Shown: positions 35,433 to 44,519, numbered from the stretch's first letter. The stretch is DNA of 64,000 bases from CAYWVR01 sp964461715 (GCA_964461715.1 CAYWVR010000001.1:1-64000), one strand, 5' to 3'. A program made the numbers and translations. Notes: generated by a model not told the origin, from the sequence alone.

Positions 35433-36190
35433 GGCGTCGGCTCCTCGGCGGGGGCGGCCTCGATGACGAGGGCGTCGTAGCGGGCCCGGACCCGCTCTCC
35501 GGGCGACAGGACGAGGAACCGCTCCGGGTCCCATCGTCCGTCCAGGCCCTCCTGCACCAGCCCCAGGTCCCCTTGGACGTCCATGAACTCCCATCCGCGC
35601 TCGGCGCAGATCTCGCGGACCCGCTGCTTCAGCTCTGGCGGCCGGTGGAAGGGGAACTCGATCAAGGCCCCGTGCGTGTAATGCTCCTCCCACCCGCCCA
35701 TGACCTCCGCGAGGTACCGGGCGTTCTCCTCGCCGTACTTCGCGACCCGCTCGTCCCACTTGGCCCGCCTGTACTCGGGACCCAAGCCGCTCTTGGCCAT
35801 CGGCTCAACCTGTTCGGCCCGGTCGCGGCATTCGAGCCACCCGCTCGAGTACCAGTACGTGCCCGGGTGCCGCTCGAAAAGCTCTGCGTACCGTTCCTTG
35901 GAGCCCAGAAGGAGCGTGATGCAGTCGTGGGCTCGCGGGACGACCAAGGGCACGCGACCCGCCCGGATGCCGTCCATGGCGTTGTTGCAGAGGCCGTAGC
36001 CTAGGACGAGGGCGTCGTAGCGGTCCGGGTCGGTGTCGTCGACGAGGGGCTGGAGTCGGTCGCGGCAGAGGTCGCTGTTGTCGTGGAGGCCCTGGGGCAG
36101 CAGGACGACGTCGACGACGGCCTCGGCCCGGGCGGCGCAGCGGTACATTTCGCGCCGAAGCACGTCGCAGGCCACCACCCGGAGTCGCAT
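35429..36190 (-). CDS. DUF1638 domain protein
   Basis: 253 residues. Contains the DUF1638 hallmarks VLGYGLCNNAMDGI, LVVPRAHDCITLLLGS and a TYWYSSGW segment. Function of this family is not established. No signal or membrane helix. It is translationally coupled to both neighbours: TGATG with the GH3 gene upstream and ATGA with the methyltransferase downstream, so all three are made together. Confidence 0.8.
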   Translation of the reverse strand: MRLRVVACDVLRREMYRCAARAEAVVDVVLLPQGLHDNSDLCRDRLQPLVDDTDPDRYDALVLGYGLCNNAMDGIRAGRVPLVVPRAHDCITLLLGSKERYAELFERHPGTYWYSSGWLECRDRAEQVEPMAKSGLGPEYRRAKWDERVAKYGEENARYLAEVMGGWEEHYTHGALIEFPFHRPPELKQRVREICAERGWEFMDVQGDLGLVQEGLDGRWDPERFLVLSPGERVRARYDALVIEAAPAEEPTP

Positions 36191-37914
36191 CACGCGTCCT
36201 TCCGTTCGCGGGCGACCCTGTAACACGCGCTGCCGGGGAACCGGCGCTCGAATTCCACGTCGCCGACGAGGAACTTGTGCTTGTACTGCTCGACACGTCC
36301 GCCCGTCCGGTCGATGGCCTCCGTGTCGTAGGCGTGCCACGTGCCCGGCGGGAGCGTCCGGACGCGGATGGGGTCGAGGCGTCCGCTGGCCCGTTTGGCG
36401 GCGTACTCGATGTTCAGGTCCACGAGGGCCCGCTCCACGGCTTCGGCCAGGGCCGGCCCGCGTTCGGGCGCCACGGCGGCCTCCTCAACGAGGAGGTCGT
36501 AACAGGGCGCCTCGTCCCAGACGGGGCAGAGGCAATAGCTCTCGACCGGCAGGCCCAGGGCCGCCACGGCCCCGTTGACGGCGGTCACGACCTGGTGCTC
36601 GGTCAGCTTCTCGCCCGTCAGGCTGGAAACGTGCCCCCCTTTGTTCAGGAACCGGATGACGGGGACGGGACCGGACCGGCCGGTCACCTCGACCAGATCG
36701 CCGATATCGTAGCGGAAGAGTCCGGAGGGGGTCGTCAAGACCAGGAAGTACCGTTCGCCCACCTGCGTCTCGTGCGGCAGGAGCGTCGGAGCGTCGGGCC
36801 GGCCCGCCTCCTCCTCGGGCAGGAACTCGAACACGGTGCCCCGGACGTCCAGCACGCCGGCCGATCCGTTCGTCTGGAGGGGCACGGAGAAGCGGCCCTC
36901 GCTGGCCAGCAGGCCGATGTCGCGGACCGGGACGTCGCCCCACACCTCGGGCATCCGCCGCAGGTAGAGCTCCAGCGTCCCGCCCTTCCAGGTTCCGATC
37001 AGCGGCACGTCCCAGGTGTCCTTCGGGTAGAGGTGGCCGGTGGCCCGGACGATGCGTTCCAGGGCCCGGGCGCGGTCGGGCATGGCCTTCAGGGCCCGCT
37101 CGATGCGGGCCCGGTGCTCCCGGTCGAGGGCGAGGTCGGTCCGCAAGGTCCCGTCTGAAAGGTCGCGCAGCAGGTCGTCCTTTGCCTCGTCCATCGTCCG
37201 CGCGAGGCCCAGCAGCGTGCTCGGATTGGCCGTCAGCGGCATCAGTCGCCGCACCTGGAGGCCCAGGCGGCACGCGAGATAGTACTTCGTGGCCGTGGTG
37301 CCGCTATAGGCGCTCTCGGGGGGCATGATGTAGAGCCAGCGGATGCTGCGTCGCTGGGCCTGGGCCGTCAGGCCGCTCATGGCCCCGGCGGGTACGCCGG
37401 AGGGCGTCGACTCCTCGTCCATGCGGCTGGCGAGTTGGAGGAGCTTGGCGCCGAAGGCGTCGTAGTGGTCGTTGAGTGCATGGACGCCCCAGACGTGCCA
37501 TCCCTCGCGGTAGGCCTTCAGGAGGGCGTCCGTCACGGGGATGTACTTCGGCGTGCCCGTCGTGCCGCTCGTCAGGGCGAACATGTGAACCGGGGTGTCG
37601 GGGCCGAAGAGGGCGGAGAGATCGCCCTCGCGGACGCGTTGGATGTAAGGCTCGGCCCTCTCGTAGCCCGCGATGGGCATGGCTCGGCGCAGGTCGTCAA
37701 GGGTGCGGACGCGGTCGAGGCCGTGATCGCGGGCGAAGTCGCTGCCCTCGACGATCTCGAAGATGCGGCGGAGGACGCGGGACTGGATTTCCGGCCCGCG
37801 CTGGACGGCCCGGTTCCAGCAGGCGACGTGCCGACAGGCCTCCAGGCGCAGGGGCGTCCAGAGGACCCGTCGCATCCGGATGGCCAGCGGGGTACCCACG
37901 GTCGCTCCCGTCAT
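36190..37914 (-). CDS. GH3-family acyl-acid amido synthetase-like protein
   Basis: 574 residues. ANL-type adenylating enzyme of the GH3 family: ATP motif TSGTTGTPK at 115-123, a mid-region TNGSAGVLD segment, and the YDIGDLVEVTG block with the hinge and C-terminal NIEYAAKR segment. Plant GH3 enzymes link carboxylic acids to amino acids; bacterial members are mostly uncharacterised. The ATG at 37914 overlaps the hydrolase stop (ATGA). In this operon it could activate and amidate the fatty or polyketide acid made upstream (inference). Confidence 0.8.
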   Translation of the reverse strand: MTGATVGTPLAIRMRRVLWTPLRLEACRHVACWNRAVQRGPEIQSRVLRRIFEIVEGSDFARDHGLDRVRTLDDLRRAMPIAGYERAEPYIQRVREGDLSALFGPDTPVHMFALTSGTTGTPKYIPVTDALLKAYREGWHVWGVHALNDHYDAFGAKLLQLASRMDEESTPSGVPAGAMSGLTAQAQRRSIRWLYIMPPESAYSGTTATKYYLACRLGLQVRRLMPLTANPSTLLGLARTMDEAKDDLLRDLSDGTLRTDLALDREHRARIERALKAMPDRARALERIVRATGHLYPKDTWDVPLIGTWKGGTLELYLRRMPEVWGDVPVRDIGLLASEGRFSVPLQTNGSAGVLDVRGTVFEFLPEEEAGRPDAPTLLPHETQVGERYFLVLTTPSGLFRYDIGDLVEVTGRSGPVPVIRFLNKGGHVSSLTGEKLTEHQVVTAVNGAVAALGLPVESYCLCPVWDEAPCYDLLVEEAAVAPERGPALAEAVERALVDLNIEYAAKRASGRLDPIRVRTLPPGTWHAYDTEAIDRTGGRVEQYKHKFLVGDVEFERRFPGSACYRVARERKDA

Positions 37915-38957
37915 CCCGCCTTCTGGCGGGGTTCCTCGGCGGCGTCCGGGCCGCACAGATACCGGTCGAAGAACGCCACCAGGTGGGCGGCATAGGTCGC
38001 CCGCTCGGCGACGACGGCCTGGTTATGCTTGGCCCCGGGGCAGATCCAGAGGTCTTTCCCGCCGGGCTTCTGCTCGTAGAGGGCCCGCGTGTGCTCCGGC
38101 CGCACATACGTATCGCGCTCGCCGCTGATAAACAGCATGGGCACATCCCTCAGCCGCGCCAAGGCCTTTTTCATGCTGGGGAAGCGGCAGCGGAGCTTCA
38201 GCTCGACGTAGAGCATGGTCATGGCCCGCATGAAGCGGCAGACGGGCGGGGAGGCGAGGTTGACGCGGGCGAAGATCTGGCCCCACCGCGTGATGAGCTG
38301 CTCGATCGTGTAATCGGTCGAGAAGACCCCGTCAAGGGCCAGGCACCGGATCGCGGGCTCCAGTACCGCCGCCACCGCCGCGGCGCTCGCCCCGCGACTG
38401 ACGCCCAGGACCCCGAGGCCCCGCCGGCCGAGGTCGCGGCAGCTCTGGACGTAGGCGACGGCGGCCCGCACGTCGTTGACCTCGTGATGGCTGGGCCAGT
38501 GGCGGGGCTCGAAGTGCGGCGGGGTGAAGCTGCGGCCGTGGCCGCGAAAATCGAACGTGAAGACCTCGTAGCCTGCCTCGACGAGCGGCCAGGCGTACCG
38601 TCCCGCGCTGAACATGTCGCTGGCGAACTCGTGGCAGAAGATCACGAGGCCCCGTTCGGGCGCCCCCTTCGGACGCTCGACGAACATGCCCCGCAGGCTC
38701 CGCCCGTCCAGGCTCGGGAACGCGACCACTTCGCCCGTGGGAGGCTCGTAATCCTGGAGGTTGGCCGTGACGGGCAGCGGCGTGTCGAGGAAGATGTTCA
38801 CGCAAAGACGCAGATACCGGGCCAGAATGACCATCAGGACCAGCGCCGCCAGGCTGAGGACGGCAATGATCACCAGAGCGGGCCAGTGGTCGGCGAGGGA
38901 TGCGGGCGCGGATTCCGCGAGAAACCCGGTGCTCGGCCCTATCCATGCCGCTCTCAC
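37911..38957 (-). CDS. Membrane-anchored alpha/beta hydrolase
   Basis: 348 residues from GTG, preceded by AGGAGG. A membrane helix lies at about 27-48. The hydrolase fold shows a CHEF oxyanion segment, GHGRSF, nucleophile elbow GVSRG, an Asp in GERDTY and a His in GAKHNQ: a full Ser-Asp-His triad. Could release or trim an acyl product. Ends by overlapping GH3. It follows the ketosynthase gene by 81 bases. Confidence 0.8.
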   Translation of the reverse strand: MRAAWIGPSTGFLAESAPASLADHWPALVIIAVLSLAALVLMVILARYLRLCVNIFLDTPLPVTANLQDYEPPTGEVVAFPSLDGRSLRGMFVERPKGAPERGLVIFCHEFASDMFSAGRYAWPLVEAGYEVFTFDFRGHGRSFTPPHFEPRHWPSHHEVNDVRAAVAYVQSCRDLGRRGLGVLGVSRGASAAAVAAVLEPAIRCLALDGVFSTDYTIEQLITRWGQIFARVNLASPPVCRFMRAMTMLYVELKLRCRFPSMKKALARLRDVPMLFISGERDTYVRPEHTRALYEQKPGGKDLWICPGAKHNQAVVAERATYAAHLVAFFDRYLCGPDAAEEPRQKAG

Positions 38958-39038
38958 GGGTCGGCCTCCTGCGAAGTACCCGGATACCTCCGTAGCCGGG
39001 CGAGCGGGTGCAGAGAACGGCCGCGCCGGCGCCCCGGA

Positions 39039-40331
39039 TCAGGACTCCGCGTACTTCCTCACGATGAGGGAATCGTTCTGGCCGCCGAAGCCGAACGAGT
39101 TGGACATGGCGACCTCGACCTCGGCCTGGCGGGCGGCGTTCGGCACGTAGTCCAGGTCGCACTCCGGGTCCGGGTTCTCCAGGTTCATGGTCGGCGGCAG
39201 AATCCCGTCGCGGATGGCCATGACGCAGGTCATCAGCTCGGTGGCCCCGGCGGCGGCGATGAGGTGCCCCAGCATGCTCTTGACACTCGAGACGGGCACC
39301 TTCGTGGCCGCATCGCCGAAAACGACCTTGATGGCCCGGGTCTCGACCTTGTCGTTCTCGGTCGTTCCGGTGCCGTGGGCGCTGATGTAGTCGATCTGGC
39401 CGGGGGCCACGCCCGCGTTGTCGAGGGCCATCTGCATGGCGGCGGCCGGGCCGCGACCCTCCGGATGGATGTCGGTCATGCGGTAGGCGTCGCTGCTGGT
39501 TCCGAAACCGATCAACTCGCCGTGGATGCGGGCCCCGCGGTCCCGGGCGGCCTCCAGCTCCTCCAGGACCATGATCGTCGAGCCCTCGCCGAGGACGAAC
39601 CCGGCCCGTTCTCGGTCGAAGGGGCGGCTGGCCCGCCAGGGCTCGTCCTTCGGCTCCGTGGAGATGGCCGTCAGCAGGTTGAAGCCCGTCACTCCGAGGG
39701 GGTGGATCATCGAGTGCGTGCCCCCCGCGAGCATCCGGTCCGTCCGCCCGGTGCGGACCAGCTCCAGGGCCTCGCCGATGGCCTGGGTGCTGGCTGCACA
39801 AGCCGTCAGACACGAGAAGACGGGCCCGCCGAGGCCGTACTCGCTCGCCAGGTGATTGGCGGGCATATTCGGCTCCTGCTCCAGCTCCCGCATGGCCTGG
39901 AACGTCTCCTCGCCCTTTCGGGCGAAGCGGGCGATGTCGAGGTCGCCGTCGGCGCCGAGGGCGTAGAGTGTGGAGACGGCCAGGCTCTCGAAGTCGATGG
40001 CCCCTTCGCCGCTCCCGAGGTAGATGCCGAACCGGTCCCGGTCCACGGCAGCCAGGTCCAGCCCCGAATCGTCCAGGGCCATCCGCCCGGCGGCGGCGGC
40101 GAAGCGGACGTTGCGCCCCCCGGCCGCGTACCGGGACGGGTCGCGAACGTACGCTGCGAGGTCGAATTCGGGCACTTGGGCCGCGAACGTCGTCGGGAAC
40201 GTCGACGCGTCGAAGATCTCGATGGGCCGGATGCCGCTCTTGCCCGCCACCAGGCCCGCCCACGTCTCTTCGTACGTGAAGCCGAGGGGCGTGATCGAGC
40301 CGATGCCCGTGATGACGACGCGTCGCTTCAT
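39039..40331 (-). CDS. Beta-ketoacyl-ACP synthase, active (KS-alpha)
   Basis: 430 residues, FabF-like thiolase fold. Complete catalytic set: Cys178 in LTACAAST, His319 in AHGTGT, Lys351 and His356 in KSMLGH. Elongates an ACP-bound acyl chain with malonyl-ACP. Length and order match KAS II rather than FabH. It lies 37 bases after an inactive paralogue, the arrangement of KS-alpha/KS-beta pairs in type II polyketide synthases. Confidence 0.9.
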   Translation of the reverse strand: MKRRVVITGIGSITPLGFTYEETWAGLVAGKSGIRPIEIFDASTFPTTFAAQVPEFDLAAYVRDPSRYAAGGRNVRFAAAAGRMALDDSGLDLAAVDRDRFGIYLGSGEGAIDFESLAVSTLYALGADGDLDIARFARKGEETFQAMRELEQEPNMPANHLASEYGLGGPVFSCLTACAASTQAIGEALELVRTGRTDRMLAGGTHSMIHPLGVTGFNLLTAISTEPKDEPWRASRPFDRERAGFVLGEGSTIMVLEELEAARDRGARIHGELIGFGTSSDAYRMTDIHPEGRGPAAAMQMALDNAGVAPGQIDYISAHGTGTTENDKVETRAIKVVFGDAATKVPVSSVKSMLGHLIAAAGATELMTCVMAIRDGILPPTMNLENPDPECDLDYVPNAARQAEVEVAMSNSFGFGGQNDSLIVRKYAES

Positions 40332-40368
40332 GGTCCCTCGCGCGGCGGGACGGGCCCGCACGCCTCTC

Positions 40369-41697
40369 CTATCGGTTCAGGCGGACGACGGTGGCGGCGG
40401 TCTGGCCGCCGACGCCCCCGCTCGTGATGAGGGCTAGGTCGGACTCCATCGCCGCAGGTTCGCCCCGAACGAGCCTCAGGGCCACGTCGGGGGCGGGATC
40501 GTCACAGTTCAGGACAGGCGGGACCTGGCGGGTCCGGGCCAACTTGCACAGGACCGCCAGGTCCGCGGCCCCGCTGGCGGCGCCCATGTCGCCCGTGACG
40601 CCTTTGGTGGCGGTCACCGGCACGCGGGAGGCGGCCGACCCGAGGGCGGCCTCCAGGCCCGCGGCCTCGCTCGTATCCTGCGGCGGATAGGCCGATCCGT
40701 GGGCCACGACGGCCCCCAGGTTCCCCGGATCGACACCGGCGGCGTCCAAGGCGGCCTCGACCGCGAGGCGCGTGGCCCGTCCGTCGGGGTCGCACGCGTT
40801 GACGCCCGCGACCGTAACGGAGGCCCCGCAACCGAGGATTTCGCCGTAGACGCGGGCCTCGCGGGCCTCGGCTCCCTCCGCCGACTCCAGCATCAGGATC
40901 GCCGCCCCTTCGGCCGCCACGAAGCCCGTCCGGGCGGCGTCAAAGGGTCGGGAGGCGGCCGCGGGGTCGCCCTCGGTGGTGGCCAGGCGGCCCAGCATCT
41001 GCATCCGCAGCATCAGGACGGGGTTGACGCGGCTCTCCGCGCCCCCCGCGAGCATCCGGTCGGCCGCCCCGCGCGTGAGGATCCGCGTCGCCTCGTCCAG
41101 GGCCAGCAGCCCCCCCGCGTCCCCGCACGTCAGCGAATTCGAGGGCCCCCGGGCGTCCCAGAGCACGCCCGTGTGGCAGGTGTGCATGTTCGGGAGGTAC
41201 TTGAGGAGCCACAGCGGGAACATCTGCGGGATGCCCCGCTCGCCCCAGCCCGTCATATCGAACTCGCCGTCCTCGGCGGCAGCCCGGACCGGACGGGCGA
41301 TGTCCTCGATCTCGGTGGGGATGAAGTTCGTGCCGAAGACGAGGCCGAACCGTGCGGGGTCGATGTCCGGAAGAACGGGCTCCTTGGCCTTGAAATCGCC
41401 GATTCTGAGGCCGGAATCGAGGATTGCCAGGTTTGAGGCGGCCACGGCCATTTGGATGTCGACGGCCATGACCTTGGCGTTCTTCTTGATGTAGCGGCTC
41501 TGGTCCTTGCGGACGCCGGCGGCGGGGTCGAACTCCAGGACCTCCCCGGTCACGTGGCTCGAAAAGGCGGACGGATCGAAGCGCCGGAGGGTCCGGACGG
41601 CACTGCGGCCGTCGCGAACGGCCTCGGCGAGGGCCCCGGCCCCGACGCCGGGGGGGCTGACCACCCCCAGCCCGGTGATCACGACACGACGTTCCAC
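40369..41697 (-). CDS. Inactive beta-ketoacyl synthase paralogue (KS-beta/CLF-like)
   Basis: 442 residues, same fold as its neighbour. Aligning without gaps from the GP motif to RMLAGG puts Asp193 at the position of the catalytic Cys, and Asp370 replaces the second active-site His; His333 and Lys365 remain. It therefore cannot form the acyl thioester. In type II PKS such partners (chain-length factors) heterodimerise with the active KS and shape product length. Start ATG at 41697, 16 bases after the FabZ-like gene. Confidence 0.85.
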   Translation of the reverse strand: MERRVVITGLGVVSPPGVGAGALAEAVRDGRSAVRTLRRFDPSAFSSHVTGEVLEFDPAAGVRKDQSRYIKKNAKVMAVDIQMAVAASNLAILDSGLRIGDFKAKEPVLPDIDPARFGLVFGTNFIPTEIEDIARPVRAAAEDGEFDMTGWGERGIPQMFPLWLLKYLPNMHTCHTGVLWDARGPSNSLTCGDAGGLLALDEATRILTRGAADRMLAGGAESRVNPVLMLRMQMLGRLATTEGDPAAASRPFDAARTGFVAAEGAAILMLESAEGAEAREARVYGEILGCGASVTVAGVNACDPDGRATRLAVEAALDAAGVDPGNLGAVVAHGSAYPPQDTSEAAGLEAALGSAASRVPVTATKGVTGDMGAASGAADLAVLCKLARTRQVPPVLNCDDPAPDVALRLVRGEPAAMESDLALITSGGVGGQTAATVVRLNR

Positions 41698-41713
41698 GGT
41701 CCGGGTCGACTCC

Positions 41714-42214
41714 TCAGCCGGCGGTCTCGTCCGACGCGCCGAGCTTCTTCAGGTCGCGCATGCGGAGCATGCGGACGAAATCCTCGTTGAAGACGAAATT
41801 CTCGCCGCCGGCCTCCACGGGGGCCCGCGACTGGTCGAGGTGGGCGAACATCAACTCCACCTCCCCCACCACCTCCTCGCCGCGCGTAATGCGGCCCTCG
41901 ATGGAGGCCCCCTCCGGCCGCACCTCGCCCCGCACCGTCGCCTCGAAGCGGATCTGGTCGCCGGGGAGGACGAGACGGTGGAACGTGGCGCGCGTGACCT
42001 TCGCCAGGACCACCTTTTCCCGGAAATCGAAGGCCTCGCCCACCAGCACGCCGCCCGTCTGGGCCATGCCCTCGATCATCAGCGTGGGCGGATGGACGGG
42101 AAAGCCCGGGAAATGGTCGTGGAGATGCTCCTCGGCGAGCGTGACGTTCTTGACCGCGACGGCCCGCCGCCCGCTCTCGAACTCGAGGAACTTGTCGATC
42201 CAAATCCAACGCAT
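41714..42214 (-). CDS. FabZ/FabA-like hot-dog dehydratase 1
   Basis: 166 residues. Hot-dog fold with the HFPGFPVHPPTLMIEGMAQ segment: catalytic His in DHFPG and Glu in the central helix, as in FabZ 3-hydroxyacyl-ACP dehydratase. The typical MPG turn is HPP here. Longer C-terminal tail than FabZ. One of two unlike dehydratases flanking the ACP gene. Confidence 0.82.
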   Translation of the reverse strand: MRWIWIDKFLEFESGRRAVAVKNVTLAEEHLHDHFPGFPVHPPTLMIEGMAQTGGVLVGEAFDFREKVVLAKVTRATFHRLVLPGDQIRFEATVRGEVRPEGASIEGRITRGEEVVGEVELMFAHLDQSRAPVEAGGENFVFNEDFVRMLRMRDLKKLGASDETAG

Positions 42215-42292
42215 GGGGCGCTCCGCCGCTTTCGCTGCCGCGCGGCACGCGCCGCCGGCGGCTCGGGAGTCCGGCCGTCGGGCCGACGGGCC

Positions 42293-42691
42293 TCAGGCGC
42301 TTTCGCCCTCGAGCTTCGCCTCGATGTACTTGACGATCATGTCCACGGTGAAGAGGTCGGACATGTCCTGGACGGTCGGGTTCTTCTCGAACTCCTCGAG
42401 GTCGGCGTACGGCATCCGCTCCCGCAGCTCCGCCAGGCCCTTCTCGGTGAATTTCCCGTCCTGGACGAACTCATCGCTGTTCAGGACGTTGTCGGGGAAC
42501 AGGTCGCCGCGGGGCACCTTGATGTTGAAGGTCTTCTCGAGGCGGAAGACGATGTCGAGGAAGTCGATGCTTTCGGCCCCCAGGTCGGCCTGGATGCGGG
42601 CTTCCGGAGTCACCTCGTCCTCATCGACGCCCAAGGCGTCCACGAGGGCTTCCTGGATCTTCTCGAAGATCTCGTCGCGGCTCAAAGCCAT
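42293..42691 (-). CDS. Acyl carrier protein, extended form
   Basis: 132 residues against about 78 for housekeeping ACP. The phosphopantetheine site is DLGAES with Ser41. The first two helices are normal; between helix II and the last helix there is a roughly 50-residue acidic insertion (from GDLFPDNVL to EEFEKN). Carries the growing acyl chain as a thioester. Lies between the two dehydratase genes. Confidence 0.88.
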   Translation of the reverse strand: MALSRDEIFEKIQEALVDALGVDEDEVTPEARIQADLGAESIDFLDIVFRLEKTFNIKVPRGDLFPDNVLNSDEFVQDGKFTEKGLAELRERMPYADLEEFEKNPTVQDMSDLFTVDMIVKYIEAKLEGESA

Positions 42692-42748
42692 CTCGCTTGA
42701 CCTCCACCTAATGTGTGTCGCGCCCGTCCCCGCCCCAAGATCGTCCGC

Positions 42749-43246
42749 TCAGCGGGCGGCGGACGCCTCCAGAGCCCGGGGACCTCCCATCAGTCGAAAC
42801 CGCTCCCTCAGGTGCTCTCGCAGCCGGTCGTCGATGTCGGTTCGGGCCGGGTCCTCGTCGACCACGTTCCGATGTGTCAGGACGAGCCGGGCCTGAATCC
42901 CCACCGTCCCGTCCCATCGTCCGAGGGCCTTGAATCGGCTCTCGTCGGGGCCGATCTCCCGGGCCTCGCACTCCAGGATCATCTGCCCGCCCGGCCGAAG
43001 AAAGTTGCCGTATCGGACGTTCCGGGCCTCCTTCAGGAGCACCAGCGTCCGACCGTAATCCGTCTCCAGCCGCACCAGCCACGCCGCCGCCTGCACCAGC
43101 GCCTCCAGCATCATGACGCCCGGCAGCACGGGATACGCGGGAAAATGGTCCGCGAGGTACTCCTCGCCCAGGGCCAGGCTCTTGACCGCGACGATCTTCT
43201 TGCCCGGCACGATCTCCTGGATGCGATCAACGAGATAGAATCTCAT
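42749..43246 (-). CDS. FabZ-like hot-dog dehydratase 2
   Basis: 165 residues with DHFPAYPVLPGVMMLEALVQ, which holds the His and Glu of the FabZ active site. Clearly different from the other dehydratase in this operon (only the active-site block is shared). First gene of the predicted operon; the ATG is only about 12 bases after the predicted transcription start. Confidence 0.82.
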   Translation of the reverse strand: MRFYLVDRIQEIVPGKKIVAVKSLALGEEYLADHFPAYPVLPGVMMLEALVQAAAWLVRLETDYGRTLVLLKEARNVRYGNFLRPGGQMILECEAREIGPDESRFKALGRWDGTVGIQARLVLTHRNVVDEDPARTDIDDRLREHLRERFRLMGGPRALEASAAR

Positions 43247-43264
43247 GGCATCCCCGGCGGCCGT

Positions 43265-43294
43265 ATTCTATCGCGGCCCGGCCTCGGCGTGCAA
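43265..43294 (-). promoter_or_regulatory. Predicted promoter of the KS/ACP operon
   Basis: On the minus strand TTGCAC (43294-43289) and TAGAAT (43270-43265, 5/6) are 18 bases apart, giving a start near 43258. The 150 bases between this operon and the aminotransferase gene hold no other gene. Confidence 0.4.
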
Positions 43295-43400
43295 AGCTTT
43301 TCGCCCGCAAGCCCCGCACGGGGCCCTTTCCCCCCGGGAAAGTCGAGAAACTTAGCAGAACCCTCACGGACACGCAAGGCAAAAAGCGCTTCCGCCGCCT

Positions 43401-44519
43401 TCAGGCCATCTGTTCCGCCACCTTCGAGAGCACCTCCAGCCCCCGCTCGATTGCCGCGGGCTCGGCGACGTACGAGATGCGGAAGTGCGTGTCCCGCTCG
43501 CTGAAGACGTTCCCCGGGATCACCAGGACCCCCGACTCGATGGCCCGGGCGCAGAAGGCCGTCCCGCTGCCGCCGGGGGCCTCCGGGAAGATGTAGAACG
43601 CCCCGCCCGGCCGCACCACCTCGAATCGCTTCGAGAGGCCCTCGTAGACGAGGTCCCGCCGCGCGCGGAACGACTGGGCCAGGTCCGTCGTATCGGTCTC
43701 CAGGGCCGCCACGGCCCCCCATTGGAGCGGCGACGGGGCGCAGACGAACGTGTACTGCTGGAGCGTGGTCATCGCCCCGATCACCTCGGCCGGCCCGGCC
43801 GCGTACCCCATCCGCCAGCCCGTCATGGCGTGGGTCTTGGAGAACCCGCGAAGCAGGATGACGCGGTCGTAGAGGGGCCAGGGCGTGGGGCTGGGGCCGT
43901 CGTAGCTGAACAGGTTGTAAATCTCGTCCGAAAGAACCACGAGCCCGTGCCGCCGGGCCACCTCCACCGCCCCCGCCACCTCCTGCTCGGTATAGACCGC
44001 TCCGGTGGGGTTCGTGGGGCTGTTCAGGACCAGCATCCGCGTCCGTTCCGTCACGGCCGCCTCCAGCCGGTCGGCCCGCAGACGGAAATCCGGGTACGTG
44101 TCGACGAAGACGGGCGTCGCCCCGATCAGGTTCACGAGGTGCTTGTACATGACGAAGTACGGGTCGGGAATGAGCACCTCGTCGCCGGGGTTGACCGTGG
44201 CCAGCAGGGCCAGAAGAATTCCGCCGGAAACGCCGCTGGTGATCAGCAATGGGGCCTCGAAGGTCCCGAATTCCTCCGCCAGGCGCCCCCGCACCGCCTC
44301 CCGCAGGGCCGCCTCGCCCTGGGTCACGGTGTACCGGTTCGAGCCACGGCGGATGGCCTCGATGGCGGCTTCCTTGCACGCTTCGGGCACGTCGAAATCC
44401 GGCTGGCCGATCGAAAAGTTGATCGGGTTATCGAGCTTGGCCGCCAGCTCGAACACCTTCCGGATGCCGGAGGCGTCCACGAGGTCCATGCGGCAAGCCA
44501 GGCGGGACGATTCGGCCAC
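43401..44519 (-). CDS. Class I/II PLP aminotransferase
   Basis: 372 residues from GTG at 44519, preceded by AAAGGAG. Fold type I aminotransferase: SIGQPDFDVP, TQGEAALREAV, NSPTNPTGAV, LSDEIYNLFSY and the PLP lysine in GFSKTHAMTGWRMGY. Pattern resembles aspartate/aromatic aminotransferases. Specificity cannot be assigned. It is separated from the KS operon by its own 150-base gap, so membership in that pathway is possible but not shown. Confidence 0.85.
   Translation of the reverse strand: MAESSRLACRMDLVDASGIRKVFELAAKLDNPINFSIGQPDFDVPEACKEAAIEAIRRGSNRYTVTQGEAALREAVRGRLAEEFGTFEAPLLITSGVSGGILLALLATVNPGDEVLIPDPYFVMYKHLVNLIGATPVFVDTYPDFRLRADRLEAAVTERTRMLVLNSPTNPTGAVYTEQEVAGAVEVARRHGLVVLSDEIYNLFSYDGPSPTPWPLYDRVILLRGFSKTHAMTGWRMGYAAGPAEVIGAMTTLQQYTFVCAPSPLQWGAVAALETDTTDLAQSFRARRDLVYEGLSKRFEVVRPGGAFYIFPEAPGGSGTAFCARAIESGVLVIPGNVFSERDTHFRISYVAEPAAIERGLEVLSKVAEQMA

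Noticed and set aside
34380..35480. Continuation of the WD40 frame as a long protein
   Set aside because: Beyond about 34380 the frame is antisense to the methyltransferase gene and has no WD40 pattern.
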